In this document: piece after piece, positions 23,360 to 31,739 of the stretch
How positions within the stretch are numbered: position 1 is the first letter of the stretch
How the letters are laid out: the number at the start of each line of letters is the position of its first letter
NCBI GenBank assembly: GCA_964501715.1
Contig: CAZCTR010000002.1
Span: 70,102-134,101, forward strand
Length of the DNA stretch: 64,000 bases
Reading direction: 5' to 3'
Source of the DNA: M55B118 sp964501715
Lineage (GTDB): Bacteria; Bacillota_I; Bacilli_A; Izemoplasmatales; Izemoplasmataceae
The notes under the pieces: model-generated
Told to the model about the DNA's origin: nothing
Databases searched by the model: none
Seen by the model: the letters and a program-made list of their open reading frames with translations, nothing else
Translations under genes and position numbers: made by a program

Positions 23360-24260
23360 CCCTCAAGTCATTCAGTTTGGTGGCGAAGGGTTCGGGTGGT
23401 TCGGCGGTGAACCGCATGGCTTCGCCGGTTTCAGGATGCGTGAATTCAAGGGTGTGCGCATGGAGGTACTGACCGAAATCGTCTGTGTGGGCTTTCCTGC
23501 GTCCATAATCCTTGTCCCCGGTAACGGGGTGGTCGATATAGCGCATATGCACACGGATCTGATGGGTCCGGCCGGTCTCGAGTTCGCAGCGGATGTAGGT
23601 ATGCCTCTCGAATCGCTCGAGGACCGTGAAGTGCGTGACGCTCTCACGGCCGCCCTCCTTGACGCTCATCAGTTTGCGTCTTGTCCTGTGCCGTCCGATC
23701 GGCGCGTCGACGGTGCCTTTGTTGTGGTGGATCACACCTTCCACGATTGCGTGATAGCTCCGCTTGATCCGTCTTTCCTTGAGCGCTTCCTGCAGTTTTT
23801 TCAAGGTGCCTGGCGTCTTTGCGACGACGAGGAGGCCGCTCGTGTCCTTGTCGAGGCGGTGGACGATGCCGGCGCGTTCGGGGTGCTCGAATGTGGTCGC
23901 ATCGTCGATCCTGTCGAGAATGCCGTGCATGAGCGTCGGTTCCGTATAGGTCTTCGACGGGTGCACCACAAGCCCCGAAGGCTTGTGGATGATCATCAGG
24001 TAAGCATCCTCATGGACCGTTTCGAATTCGACCGTCTTCGGGGTCAGATCGACCGTCTTCTCTTCTGGTTCGCTGAATGTCACCGTATCTCCGGTTTTAA
24101 GAATGTGACCGGCTTTCGTCTGTTGTCCGTTCACAAGGACGTGCGCTGTTGAAATCAATGTCTTGACAGAAGCCCGGGACTTGTCTTCAAGCTTTCCAGA
24201 AAGCCATTTGTCAAGCCGTTCTCCCGAGTCTTCGCTGAGCACTTCGAAGGTCTTATCCAT
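23346..24260 (-). CDS. rluD: Ribosomal large subunit pseudouridine synthase, RluD family
   Basis: This 304-residue RNA-modifying enzyme has an N-terminal S4 domain (about residues 14-75, ERLDKWLSGKL and VLVNGQQTKAGHIL) followed by the catalytic domain. The active-site aspartate is in HRLDKDTSGLLVVAK near residue 139. The conserved GRTHQIRVHM motif follows. The start overlaps the lspA stop by eight bases (ATGGATAA), an lspA-rluD arrangement common in Firmicutes. It is the last gene of the run that starts at hisS. Confidence 0.95.
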   Translation of the reverse strand: MDKTFEVLSEDSGERLDKWLSGKLEDKSRASVKTLISTAHVLVNGQQTKAGHILKTGDTVTFSEPEEKTVDLTPKTVEFETVHEDAYLMIIHKPSGLVVHPSKTYTEPTLMHGILDRIDDATTFEHPERAGIVHRLDKDTSGLLVVAKTPGTLKKLQEALKERRIKRSYHAIVEGVIHHNKGTVDAPIGRHRTRRKLMSVKEGGRESVTHFTVLERFERHTYIRCELETGRTHQIRVHMRYIDHPVTGDKDYGRRKAHTDDFGQYLHAHTLEFTHPETGEAMRFTAEPPEPFATKLNDLRASRT

Positions 24261-24753
24261 CTGTATTCTCCTTCATGCGGATGGGCTCGAGGATGATGAT
24301 GTCGAATGCGAACAAAGCCATGCCTACCGTGAGCGCCATGTCCGCGACGTTGAAGATCGGAAAGTTGTATCCGAAGATGTAGGTGTCGATGAAATCGACG
24401 ACATACCCCAGTCGGAGGCGGTCTATGAAGTTCCCGACCGTCCCGCCGATCAGAAGTGTGAGCCCTGTGGAATAGACGGGTTTGGCCTTGAAGGCCATGT
24501 CTTTCGCAAAGAAAGTGAAGACCCCGAGAGCGAGTATCGTCACGACAGTGAAAAACACGGTCTGTCCTTGGAATAGACCCCAGGAAGCGCCGTAGTTGCG
24601 ATGATGGGTGATGTGAAGGAACTGGTCTATGACCATGATGGGGTCGCTCTCCTCAAAGGGAAGCGCGACGGTGATCCAGTGTTTCGTCCATTGGTCCAGA
24701 CTGACGATGAGGGCGATCAAAGCGATTGCCGCAGTCAGGGTTTGTCTTTTCAT
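24253..24753 (-). CDS. lspA: Signal peptidase II (lipoprotein signal peptidase)
   Basis: This membrane aspartyl protease cleaves lipoprotein signal peptides. The 166 residues contain four hydrophobic segments. The family motifs are present: NYGASWGLFQG, GNFIDRLRLGYVVDF with one catalytic aspartate, and FNVADMALTVG with the other. GGAGG is five bases upstream of the ATG. Its substrates in this window include at least five predicted lipoproteins, among them the ABC binding proteins and the leucine-rich-repeat protein. Confidence 0.96.
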   Translation of the reverse strand: MKRQTLTAAIALIALIVSLDQWTKHWITVALPFEESDPIMVIDQFLHITHHRNYGASWGLFQGQTVFFTVVTILALGVFTFFAKDMAFKAKPVYSTGLTLLIGGTVGNFIDRLRLGYVVDFIDTYIFGYNFPIFNVADMALTVGMALFAFDIIILEPIRMKENTDG

Positions 24754-24775
24754 AAAGGCCTCCGTGTGGGTGGTT

Positions 24776-25141
24776 TCAAAATGCCCGTTCGACCATGGTG
24801 AGACCGATGATCAGCCCGGCTATCAGGATGATGCCAGCGGTGATGCCGGCCTCTATCCATCGCATTCTCTCGAGCGGGATATCCGTCTCTGGTTGTTTGA
24901 TTCTAAGGATTTTGTAGGCGATAAGACTCCATAATGCGCCGAATACCGAGAGTGTCAAGACGCCTATGACAACGTAGACACGCACATATGCGACAAACAG
25001 AAGCGCGAGGTTGACAATCAGAAGCATGATCGGCGCGATGATGACCGCGCTGAAGAGAAGCCCGCCGAAGAAGGCCTCGAGGATGTCTTTCAAAGTGAAG
25101 GTGTCGCCCATGCGTCTCAGGATGCGTTTGAGCCTATTCAT
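24776..25141 (-). CDS. Membrane protein of unknown function
   Basis: This 121-residue protein has a basic N-terminus (NRLKRILRRMG) and three hydrophobic segments at about residues 24-50, 54-75 and 98-118. I recognise no family. The ATG at 25141 overlaps the stop of the PDZ-protease gene by eight bases (ATGAATAG), and lspA follows after 22 bases. It is therefore translationally coupled inside the hisS-rluD run. The arrangement next to ylbL and lspA may hint at an envelope role. Confidence 0.72.
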   Translation of the reverse strand: MNRLKRILRRMGDTFTLKDILEAFFGGLLFSAVIIAPIMLLIVNLALLFVAYVRVYVVIGVLTLSVFGALWSLIAYKILRIKQPETDIPLERMRWIEAGITAGIILIAGLIIGLTMVERAF

Positions 25142-26135
25142 CGCTTTCACCCCGCTTGAGATAATCGAGTGCGTCCTCGAAAGTCCCGACGGCGACAATG
25201 GTCATGGAATCGTCGGCGATCTCCCTTTGTGCGCGCATGGCGGCGTCATGGTTGGAGCCGTCCGGCACGAAGAAGATATCGACTCCGCGCTTGTGTGCGG
25301 TCCATACTTTCTCGCGCACACCCCCCACGTTGCCGACCGACCCGTCGATGCGGATGCTGCCGGTGCCGGCGATGGTCAGCCCTTCAGTGAGGTCTTCCTC
25401 ACTCAGGACATTGTAGATATGGAGCGTCTGCATGAGCCCTCCGGAGGGCCCGCCGATGATGGAGTCCTTGACCTTGTAGGGGATCTCGGCGTCCGTGATG
25501 CGGTGGTAGGTGCTCACATTGAGCCCGAACGCGCAATGGTCGTCCCTTTCCTGCTTGGTGATCACCAGGGTTTCCTCATGCCCTTCCTCCTTGCGGACGC
25601 GAAGCGAGGCCTCCTCGCCGCATTCGACCGCGTTCAGCGCGTCGATGACGTCTTCCTCACCGTTCACTTCAAGGATGACATCCCCGATCTCAAGCGCCTT
25701 GTTGTCCATCCATTCATAGTATAGGGAGACGATATGTTCGGTCTCGTATGTGATGGATAGCCCGAGCGCCTCGTATGCGTTGATCAGCGCGAGGTCCACG
25801 GAAGTGTTGCGCGCGACCTGCCCGCTTTCAAAGCGGGCGGAGTCACTCACCGCGGTCCGTGACTCCGGGAGTTTGTCGGTGGTATGGGCGGCAGTGAAAT
25901 AACTTGTCATGAACTGGAAGAACGTCGGTTCCTCGACGTTCATGATATAGATGGTGTTGAAAGGGTTCCTTTGCGGATAGGGGTCATCGAATTCGATGAA
26001 ATTCTCCACGGGATTGAGGTCGCCCGGTGTGTAGATCCGGTACTCGATCCTGTAGGTGAGGAGGAACATGACGAGCAGATAGGGAAGCGCGAGCGCGATG
26101 ATGATCCGCCGGTGGCGTCTCAGAAGCTCAAACAT
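25134..26135 (-). CDS. ylbL: Membrane-anchored PDZ / Lon-type serine protease, YlbL (SepM) family
   Basis: This 333-residue protein has one N-terminal transmembrane segment (about 10-28). A PDZ domain (about 135-205, ALEIGDVILEVNGEEDV) and a Lon-like S16 protease domain follow. The catalytic serine is in IGGPSGGLMQTL and the lysine in GGVREKVWTAHKRG, the Ser-Lys dyad. Relatives process secreted peptides or quality-control membrane proteins. It overlaps comEB upstream and a small membrane-protein gene downstream, eight bases each. The natural substrate is unknown. Confidence 0.92.
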   Translation of the reverse strand: MFELLRRHRRIIIALALPYLLVMFLLTYRIEYRIYTPGDLNPVENFIEFDDPYPQRNPFNTIYIMNVEEPTFFQFMTSYFTAAHTTDKLPESRTAVSDSARFESGQVARNTSVDLALINAYEALGLSITYETEHIVSLYYEWMDNKALEIGDVILEVNGEEDVIDALNAVECGEEASLRVRKEEGHEETLVITKQERDDHCAFGLNVSTYHRITDAEIPYKVKDSIIGGPSGGLMQTLHIYNVLSEEDLTEGLTIAGTGSIRIDGSVGNVGGVREKVWTAHKRGVDIFFVPDGSNHDAAMRAQREIADDSMTIVAVGTFEDALDYLKRGESDE

Positions 26136-26601
26136 CGCCGAGCCTTACCTTCACGGGAGGGATCTGGCGGTATTTTACGCCGGCGTCCCTGAGCATCCGC
26201 ATGGAGGCTTTCACCGACGCTTCCTCCTGATACTTGTTCTCGCCATAGACGATTTCTATGATGCCGCTTTGGATGATGAGCTTCGCGCATTCATGGCAGG
26301 GGAAAAGGGTCACATAGAGCGTGGCGTTTTCAAGCGAGACGGTGCTGTTCAGGATCGCGTTCGGCTCGGCATGCACGACGTAGGGGTATTTCGTCTCAAG
26401 GAAACCGCCCTCACTCTCCCATGGATAGACATCGTCGTCGATGCCGATCGGAAACCCGTTGTAGCCGATGCCCACGATGCGTTTCTTCGCGTTCACGATG
26501 CAGGCGCCGACCTGTGTGGAGGGGTCCTTGCTGCGCATCGCGGAAAGTTCCGCGACCCCCATGAAATATGCGTCCCAGGATATGTAGTCGCTTCTTTTCA
26601 C
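26128..26601 (-). CDS. comEB: dCMP deaminase, ComEB family
   Basis: This 157-residue zinc deaminase converts dCMP to dUMP for thymidylate synthesis. Zinc ligands and the catalytic glutamate are in VVHAEPNAIL and LFPCHECAKL. The NAKKRIVGIGYNGFP segment precedes them. The start is a GTG at 26601, preceded by GGGGTGA and four bases after the msrA stop. The gene overlaps ylbL by eight bases. A role in competence is not implied, because the name derives from operon context in Bacillus. Confidence 0.93.
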   Translation of the reverse strand: MKRSDYISWDAYFMGVAELSAMRSKDPSTQVGACIVNAKKRIVGIGYNGFPIGIDDDVYPWESEGGFLETKYPYVVHAEPNAILNSTVSLENATLYVTLFPCHECAKLIIQSGIIEIVYGENKYQEEASVKASMRMLRDAGVKYRQIPPVKVRLGDV

Positions 26602-26605
26602 AAAA

Positions 26606-27097
26606 TCACCCCTTGATTTTCCCTGCCAGCGTCAGATCAAGATGGCAATGGCCGGAAGGATGCTTGTCGAGATAGTCCTGATGATAGTCTTCCGCGGCGA
26701 AGAAGGGCATGTCCTTCTTCACTTCGGTCTGGATGGGTCTGTCGTAGTCTTTTTTGATGTCTTCAATCATCGCGTCGATCACGGGACGGTCCTCTTCGGT
26801 GAAACGGTAGATGCCGCTTCTGTATTGAATGCCGATGTCCGGGCCCTGACGGTATCTCGAAGTCGGGTCGATCGCGGTGAAGAAGTGCTTGAGAAGGGTC
26901 TTGAGTTCAATGACTTCGGGGTCATAGGTGATCTCGACCGCTTCCGCATGGCCGCTGCCGTTGCAGACTTCCTCATAGCTCGGGGCCTCACGGCTCTCCC
27001 CGGCGTATCCCGACACGGTGTCCTTGACGCCTTCAAGCTGTTTGAAATAGGCCTCGACGCCCCAGAAACAGCCGCCTGCCAATGTGACTTTCTTCAT
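26606..27097 (-). CDS. msrA: Peptide methionine (S)-S-oxide reductase
   Basis: MsrA repairs oxidised methionine. The 163 residues begin with the catalytic GGCFWGVEAYF motif, in which the cysteine attacks the sulfoxide. GSGHAEAVEITYDP, the Y-R-S-G-I-Y segment and a typical QDYLDKHPSGHCH end follow. The ATG at 27097 has AAGGAG ten bases upstream; the frame upstream of it is non-coding. It follows tcdA by 16 bases in the hisS-rluD run. Confidence 0.96.
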   Translation of the reverse strand: MKKVTLAGGCFWGVEAYFKQLEGVKDTVSGYAGESREAPSYEEVCNGSGHAEAVEITYDPEVIELKTLLKHFFTAIDPTSRYRQGPDIGIQYRSGIYRFTEEDRPVIDAMIEDIKKDYDRPIQTEVKKDMPFFAAEDYHQDYLDKHPSGHCHLDLTLAGKIKG

Positions 27098-27113
27098 GAT
27101 CCATGCACTCCTT

Positions 27114-27818
27114 TCAAAATGATGAAACAGTTCCGCCGGTGATGATCCTGATGATGTGCGCAGCCCCATGATACCCGCCGACGGGCGGCACAAGCGCGCA
27201 TGATGCGGGGGTCGCGATGCCCGCACGCTTGAGCGGGGCTTCGGTGCTGTAAACCGCCTCGACTTCAAGGATGCCTTCTTTCCTGAGCGCCTTTTTGAGC
27301 TTGCGCGCGAGGGGGTCGCCCTCGAGAGAGAATAGATTGCCGGTTCGCACTTTCGATGGGTCCGTGCGGTTGCCCAGGCCCGCAGATGTAAGGACTGGTA
27401 TACCGAGCGATACTGCGGTCTTTATGAGGTCGAGCTTCGCCGGGACATTGTCGACGCAATCGAAGACATGGTCATAGGGCACGTCGAAGAGTCTGTCCCG
27501 TTTGGTTTCATCGTAGCGTTCGGTGAACTTTCGCACCACGGCGTCCTTGTTGATGTCCTTGATCCTGGCTTCCACAAGGTCAGTCTTGTTGCTTCGGATG
27601 GTCGAATGATAGGCGATGGCCTGACGGTTGATGTTCGAAATGTCGACCCTGTCGTCATCCACGACAGTGAATTGACCGACCCCGCTTCGCGCGAGGGCAA
27701 GGACCGCGTGCGACCCCACACCCCCGAGTCCGACGACGAGCACATGCGCCTCTTTGAGACGCTTCATGCCCGCCTCGCCGAACAGGGGCGCATTTCTTTC
27801 AAAAGGGGAATCACTCAC
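27114..27818 (-). CDS. tcdA: tRNA threonylcarbamoyladenosine dehydratase, TcdA/ThiF family
   Basis: TcdA cyclises t6A37 of ANN-decoding tRNAs in an ATP-dependent reaction. The E1-like fold shows VLVVGLGGVGSHAV near residue 22, the VDDDRVDISNINRQ nucleotide loop, DCVDNVPAKLDLI and PPVGGYHG near the end. The GTG at 27818 is chosen because it gives the family N-terminus (SDSPFERN) and an eight-base overlap with aspS of the same type as four or five other pairs here. An ATG at 27827 is the alternative. The length of 234 residues is normal. Confidence 0.9.
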   Translation of the reverse strand: MSDSPFERNAPLFGEAGMKRLKEAHVLVVGLGGVGSHAVLALARSGVGQFTVVDDDRVDISNINRQAIAYHSTIRSNKTDLVEARIKDINKDAVVRKFTERYDETKRDRLFDVPYDHVFDCVDNVPAKLDLIKTAVSLGIPVLTSAGLGNRTDPSKVRTGNLFSLEGDPLARKLKKALRKEGILEVEAVYSTEAPLKRAGIATPASCALVPPVGGYHGAAHIIRIITGGTVSSF

Positions 27819-29571
27819 GCTCTTCATCCGTGTGTTTGAGCGCGAGCCCGAGTTCATCGAGTTGCGTGGTGTCCACGTCGCTCGGCGCATCAGTGAGCAG
27901 GCAGGTCGCACTCGCGGTTTTCGGGAAGGCGATGACATCGCGGATGTTCTTGGTGCCGGCGATCATCATCACGAGTCTCTCAAGCCCGAACGCGATGCCG
28001 CCATGAGGGGGGGCGCCGTATTCGAGGGCTTCTGTCAAGAAGCCGAAACGGTGCTTTTGCGTCTCCTTGTCCATGCCGAGCGCATCGAAGACGGCGTTTT
28101 GGACATTGACGTTGTGATTCCTGAGCGATCCACCGCCGAGTTCCTGGCCTTGCGCGACCAGGTCATACCCGTAGGTGAGCACTTCTTCAGGGCGCTCTCT
28201 GAGTTTGTCCTTGTCCTCGTCGCGGGGGCGGGTGAAGGGATGGTGAAGGGCGTGGAACCGTTCTTCCTCCTCATCGTATTCGAACATGGGCCAATGCACG
28301 ACCCAGTGGAAATCGAACGTGTCCGGTTCAATGAGGCCAAGCGTCTCGCCGAGCCGGTTGCGAAGGTGACCGAGCGCCGCGCGCGTCACTTTGAGGGTGT
28401 CGGCGACAATGAGGAGGAGGTCGTCTCTTTCCATAAACGTCGCGAGCGAGGCTTTCTCGCTCTCGCTTAGGAATTTCGCGACGGATCCGGTGAATTCGTC
28501 GCCGCTTCTTTTGAGGAAGGCGAGTCCCTTGGCGCCGTAGGGCTTCACCGCCTTCTCGAAGGCGTCGATCTGTTTGCGGGATAAGCTTTTCGCCCCGCCT
28601 TCGATGTGGATGCCCTGCACGGCGCCGCCTTTTTCAAGGACGCCTTTGAACACTTTGAAATCCGTATCACTGAATGTCTGGCTCAGATCCGTGATGGGGA
28701 GGCCGAAACGCATGTCGGGCTTGTCGGTGCCGTAAAGGCGCATGGCTTCAGCGTAGCTGATCCTCGGGAAAGGGGTCTTGATGTCCATGCCCTTGGTCTT
28801 TTTCATGATATGCTTCACCATGCCCTCGCACAGTTCGAGCACATCATCCTCGGAGACGAACGCCATCTCGATGTCGATCTGGGTGAATTCGGGTTGACGG
28901 TCGCTTCTGAGGTCCTCATCCCGGAAACATTTCGCGATCTGGTAATACCGCTCGAAGCCGCCGACCATGAGCAGCTGCTTGAAAAGCTGCGGGGACTGCG
29001 GAAGCGCGTAGAATCCCCCTTTGTGGATCCTTGAGGGCACGATGTAGTCGCGTGCGCCCTCAGGGGTGGATTTGGTGAGGATGGGGGTGTCGAAATCGAT
29101 GAAGTCCTTGTCGTTGAGATAGTCTCGGGTCGCACGGATGACTTCATGGCGCGTCCTTAGCATATGTTTCATGCGGGGGCGGCGGAGGTCTAAGTAACGG
29201 TATTTGAGCCGCGTGTCCTCAAGTGCGTCGGTGTCGTCCTGGATGATCATGGGAGGTTGCGCCGCGCTCGCAAGGACGGTTATGTCGCTCACATCGACCT
29301 CGATGTCGCCGGTGGGCAGGTCCGGGTTCTTGCTCGAGCGTTCGACGACCTTCCCGGTCGCTTCGAGGACATATTCGTTCTTGATGCCCGTGGTGATGGA
29401 TTTGAAGGGGTTTTCGGAATAGAACGCGAGCTGGGTGATCCCCTTCTCGTCGCGCAGATCTATGAAGACGAGATTTCCGAGGTCGCGCTTTTTCGCAACG
29501 AAGCCCTTCAGGGTGACGGTTTTTCCTATATCGGTGGAGCGGAGTGCGTTATTGTGGTGGGTATGTCGCAT
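27811..29571 (-). CDS. aspS: Aspartyl-tRNA synthetase
   Basis: This 586-residue class II synthetase has an N-terminal OB-fold anticodon-binding domain (TLKGFVAKKRDLGNLVFIDL), then motif 2 (FRDEDLRSDRQPEFTQIDIEM). A bacterial GAD insertion lies at about residues 310-410, and motif 3 is GIAFGLERLVMM. The ATG at 29571 has AAGAGG eight bases upstream and lies one base after the hisS stop. Whether it charges tRNA-Asp only or also tRNA-Asn cannot be settled here. It is under the T-box upstream of hisS. Confidence 0.96.
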   Translation of the reverse strand: MRHTHHNNALRSTDIGKTVTLKGFVAKKRDLGNLVFIDLRDEKGITQLAFYSENPFKSITTGIKNEYVLEATGKVVERSSKNPDLPTGDIEVDVSDITVLASAAQPPMIIQDDTDALEDTRLKYRYLDLRRPRMKHMLRTRHEVIRATRDYLNDKDFIDFDTPILTKSTPEGARDYIVPSRIHKGGFYALPQSPQLFKQLLMVGGFERYYQIAKCFRDEDLRSDRQPEFTQIDIEMAFVSEDDVLELCEGMVKHIMKKTKGMDIKTPFPRISYAEAMRLYGTDKPDMRFGLPITDLSQTFSDTDFKVFKGVLEKGGAVQGIHIEGGAKSLSRKQIDAFEKAVKPYGAKGLAFLKRSGDEFTGSVAKFLSESEKASLATFMERDDLLLIVADTLKVTRAALGHLRNRLGETLGLIEPDTFDFHWVVHWPMFEYDEEEERFHALHHPFTRPRDEDKDKLRERPEEVLTYGYDLVAQGQELGGGSLRNHNVNVQNAVFDALGMDKETQKHRFGFLTEALEYGAPPHGGIAFGLERLVMMIAGTKNIRDVIAFPKTASATCLLTDAPSDVDTTQLDELGLALKHTDEERE

Positions 29572-29572
29572 G

Positions 29573-30880
29573 TTATTCGCCTCTTTCCTTGCAGTCGACA
29601 CATTCATCAGGTGTTTTTTTGGTGAGTGTTTCCATGAGGGTGACATAGAGTTCGCTGTGGGACACGGTGTGCTCGGTGCCCTCGCGCTGGTCCTTGAGGT
29701 TCACCACACCCTTCTCGACTTCGCTTTCGCCGATGATCGCCACAAAACGGGCGTCATGGTGGGCGCTTTGCTTGAACTGGGCCTTCATGGATTTGTCCGA
29801 ATAGTCCCCGTCGACGGTGATGCCGCCAAGACGCAGACGCCGCATGAGCGGCATGGCCGCGCCTCTCGCCTTGTCGCCGAGGATGATGAAATATACGTGC
29901 AGCGGCGGTGTCTGCGGCGTGAAGCCGCTCGCCTTGAGGGCCACAATGAGCCGTTCGATGCCGAATGCGAACCCGCTTGCGGGGGTGTCTGGCCCGCCGA
30001 GTTCACCGACGAGGTTGTTGTAGCGTCCGCCTCCGCAGATGGCGTTCTGCTTGCCCAGAAGCGCTTCGCTCACTTTCACCTCGAAGACGGTGTGGGTGTA
30101 GTAATCGAGCCCGCGCACGAGGCCGTGGTCCAAAGTGTAGGGGATGTCCATGTCTTCGAGATGGCCGATGACGGCCTCGAAGTGCGCCCTGTCTTCTTCC
30201 GTGAGATGGTCGTAGGTCCTGGGTGCGGTTCTGATGGGGTCCTTGTCCGCGTCCTTTTTGCAGTCGAGGATGCGGAGGGGGTTGGTCTCATACCGTGCCT
30301 TGCAGTCGTCGCAGAGCGTATCGATATGCGGCTTGAGGTGTGTCTTCAAGGCGTCGGTGTAGGCCGCCTTGCTTTCATCGCCGCCGAGTGAATTGAGGTG
30401 GACTTCCGCGTTTTTCAACTTGAGGGCGCGCAGCACGTTGAGCGCGTAGTCGATGAGTTCCGCATCCAACGCGGGATGGGCTGAACCGAAGAATTCCGCG
30501 CCGAACTGGCGGAATTCGCGGAAGCGGCCCTTCTGTGGCCGCTCGTAGCGGAACATCGACCCTATGTAGTAGCGTTTGAGCGGCACTTTCGGGTCGGTAT
30601 GGAGCTTGTGTTCGATGAAAGCCCGCACGATGCCGGCGGTGCCTTCGGGCCTGAGGGTGTTGACGCGACCACCCCTGTCTTCGAAATCGTAGGTCTCCTT
30701 GTTGACGATGTCGCTGTCGGCGCCGACCGTCCTGTGGAAAAGCTCGCGGCTTTCGAAATGCGGGGTTCTGATCTCTTCGACATTGTATAGGCGGCTCACT
30801 TTCCTTATCGCCTGTTCGACCGCCTGATAGTAGCCGATCGTGTCCGTGATGTCATAGGTGCCTTTCATTTTCTGTATCAT
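29573..30880 (-). CDS. hisS: Histidyl-tRNA synthetase
   Basis: This 435-residue class II synthetase begins MIQKMKGTYDI with GAGGAG seven bases upstream. It shows motif 2 (FRYERPQKGRFREFRQFGAE), the histidine-specific RGLDYYT and GGGRYNNL, and motif 3 (FAFGIERLIVAL). A C-terminal anticodon-binding domain follows (DKARGAAMPLMRRLR). It is the first gene after the T-box leader and is directly followed by aspS, a pairing known from Bacillus. Confidence 0.97.
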   Translation of the reverse strand: MIQKMKGTYDITDTIGYYQAVEQAIRKVSRLYNVEEIRTPHFESRELFHRTVGADSDIVNKETYDFEDRGGRVNTLRPEGTAGIVRAFIEHKLHTDPKVPLKRYYIGSMFRYERPQKGRFREFRQFGAEFFGSAHPALDAELIDYALNVLRALKLKNAEVHLNSLGGDESKAAYTDALKTHLKPHIDTLCDDCKARYETNPLRILDCKKDADKDPIRTAPRTYDHLTEEDRAHFEAVIGHLEDMDIPYTLDHGLVRGLDYYTHTVFEVKVSEALLGKQNAICGGGRYNNLVGELGGPDTPASGFAFGIERLIVALKASGFTPQTPPLHVYFIILGDKARGAAMPLMRRLRLGGITVDGDYSDKSMKAQFKQSAHHDARFVAIIGESEVEKGVVNLKDQREGTEHTVSHSELYVTLMETLTKKTPDECVDCKERGE

Positions 30881-30901
30881 GTTATCTCTCCTCATTGAAA
30901 T

Positions 30902-31098
30902 AAAAAAATCCCCCTCAACGCTAAGGGCGATTTCTCGCGGTACCACCTTAGTTCCGGTTCACACCGGCCCTCGCGCCTTAACGCTGCGTCGCGTCCCTTG
31001 TTTGAAAGGGCCCTCGGGAGTGTCAAGCAGGGGTGTCATGCGGATTTTCAGCCCACATCCGCTCTCTTGGATGACTTTCCTGCGCAGTTCCGTCCGTG
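30902..31098 (-). promoter_or_regulatory. T-box leader of hisS-aspS
   Basis: The minus strand contains the invariant T-box sequence AAGGTGGTACCGCG (30951-30938), followed by a terminator stem and seven T at 30931-30902. Upstream, a compact stem I is closed by GCAGG (31084-31080) and CCTGC (31027-31023). Its 3' internal-loop strand reads ATGACACC. The specifier can be read as GAC (Asp) or, two bases on, CAC (His). Uncharged tRNA should stabilise the antiterminator and allow expression of the run from hisS onward. Confidence 0.92.
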
Positions 31099-31107
31099 GT
31101 TTAGTTA

Positions 31108-31136
31108 ATTATAGCGTGATTGCGCCCCCCTGTCAA
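31108..31136 (-). promoter_or_regulatory. Promoter of the T-box operon
   Basis: Consensus TTGACA (31136-31131) and TATAAT (31113-31108) are separated by exactly 17 bases on the minus strand. Confidence 0.9.
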
Positions 31137-31142
31137 CGACGC

Positions 31143-31739
31143 TCAGAAAGAGAAATCGATGGTCTTCTTGAACGCTTCGAAGCGGGCCTTGTCACGGTTG
31201 AAATAGTCCTCGTCTGTGAAACTTGAGACATGCTCGTCGAGCACGAGTCCGTCGAAACGCTTGAAGCTCTTCCTCAAACACCCCTCATAAGTGAAACCGA
31301 GTTTCTCACGCAGCCGTCTTGAGGCGGCGTTGTTCGAAAAATGCTTGTAGGCGAGGCGGGTGAGATTAAGCATCTCAAACGCGTAGACCATGACGGCCAT
31401 CGACGCCTCGACCATGAGGCCTTGTCCCCAGAGCTCCGGGGTGAGCACCATGCCGATCTCGCCTTTGTAGCCTTCCTCGAAGGAATGGACCTCGATGGTG
31501 CCGACGACTTTCATGGAGTCATGGTTCACGACCGCGAAGACCCCGGGTTGTCCGCGGTGGCGCTTGGAGAGCGCGTGCTGGATGAACTGGCGGGTCTCGC
31601 GCAAGCTTTCATGGGGTTTCCAGCCGGCGCGCGGTCCGACTTCATCCTTTTGCGCATAGTGGAAGATATCCTTCGCGTCGGCCATGGATATCGGCCTCAA
31701 GGTGAGGCGCTTCGTCTCGATCACGGGCAGGATGCTCAT
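31143..31739 (-). CDS. GNAT acetyltransferase, RimJ/RimL-like
   Basis: This 198-residue acetyltransferase has the RimL-like beginning IETKRLTLRPISMADAKDIF. The acetyl-CoA-binding core is EIGMVLTPELWGQGLMVEA, then LNLTRLAYKHFSNNAASRRLREKLGFTYEG with the typical N-x2-S-x4-E-K-x-G-F pattern. The ATG at 31739 overlaps the stop of the preceding GNAT gene by four bases. It is the last gene of the apt-rel-dtd run. Relatives acetylate ribosomal proteins or other amino groups, but the substrate here is unknown. Confidence 0.88.
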   Translation of the reverse strand: MSILPVIETKRLTLRPISMADAKDIFHYAQKDEVGPRAGWKPHESLRETRQFIQHALSKRHRGQPGVFAVVNHDSMKVVGTIEVHSFEEGYKGEIGMVLTPELWGQGLMVEASMAVMVYAFEMLNLTRLAYKHFSNNAASRRLREKLGFTYEGCLRKSFKRFDGLVLDEHVSSFTDEDYFNRDKARFEAFKKTIDFSF

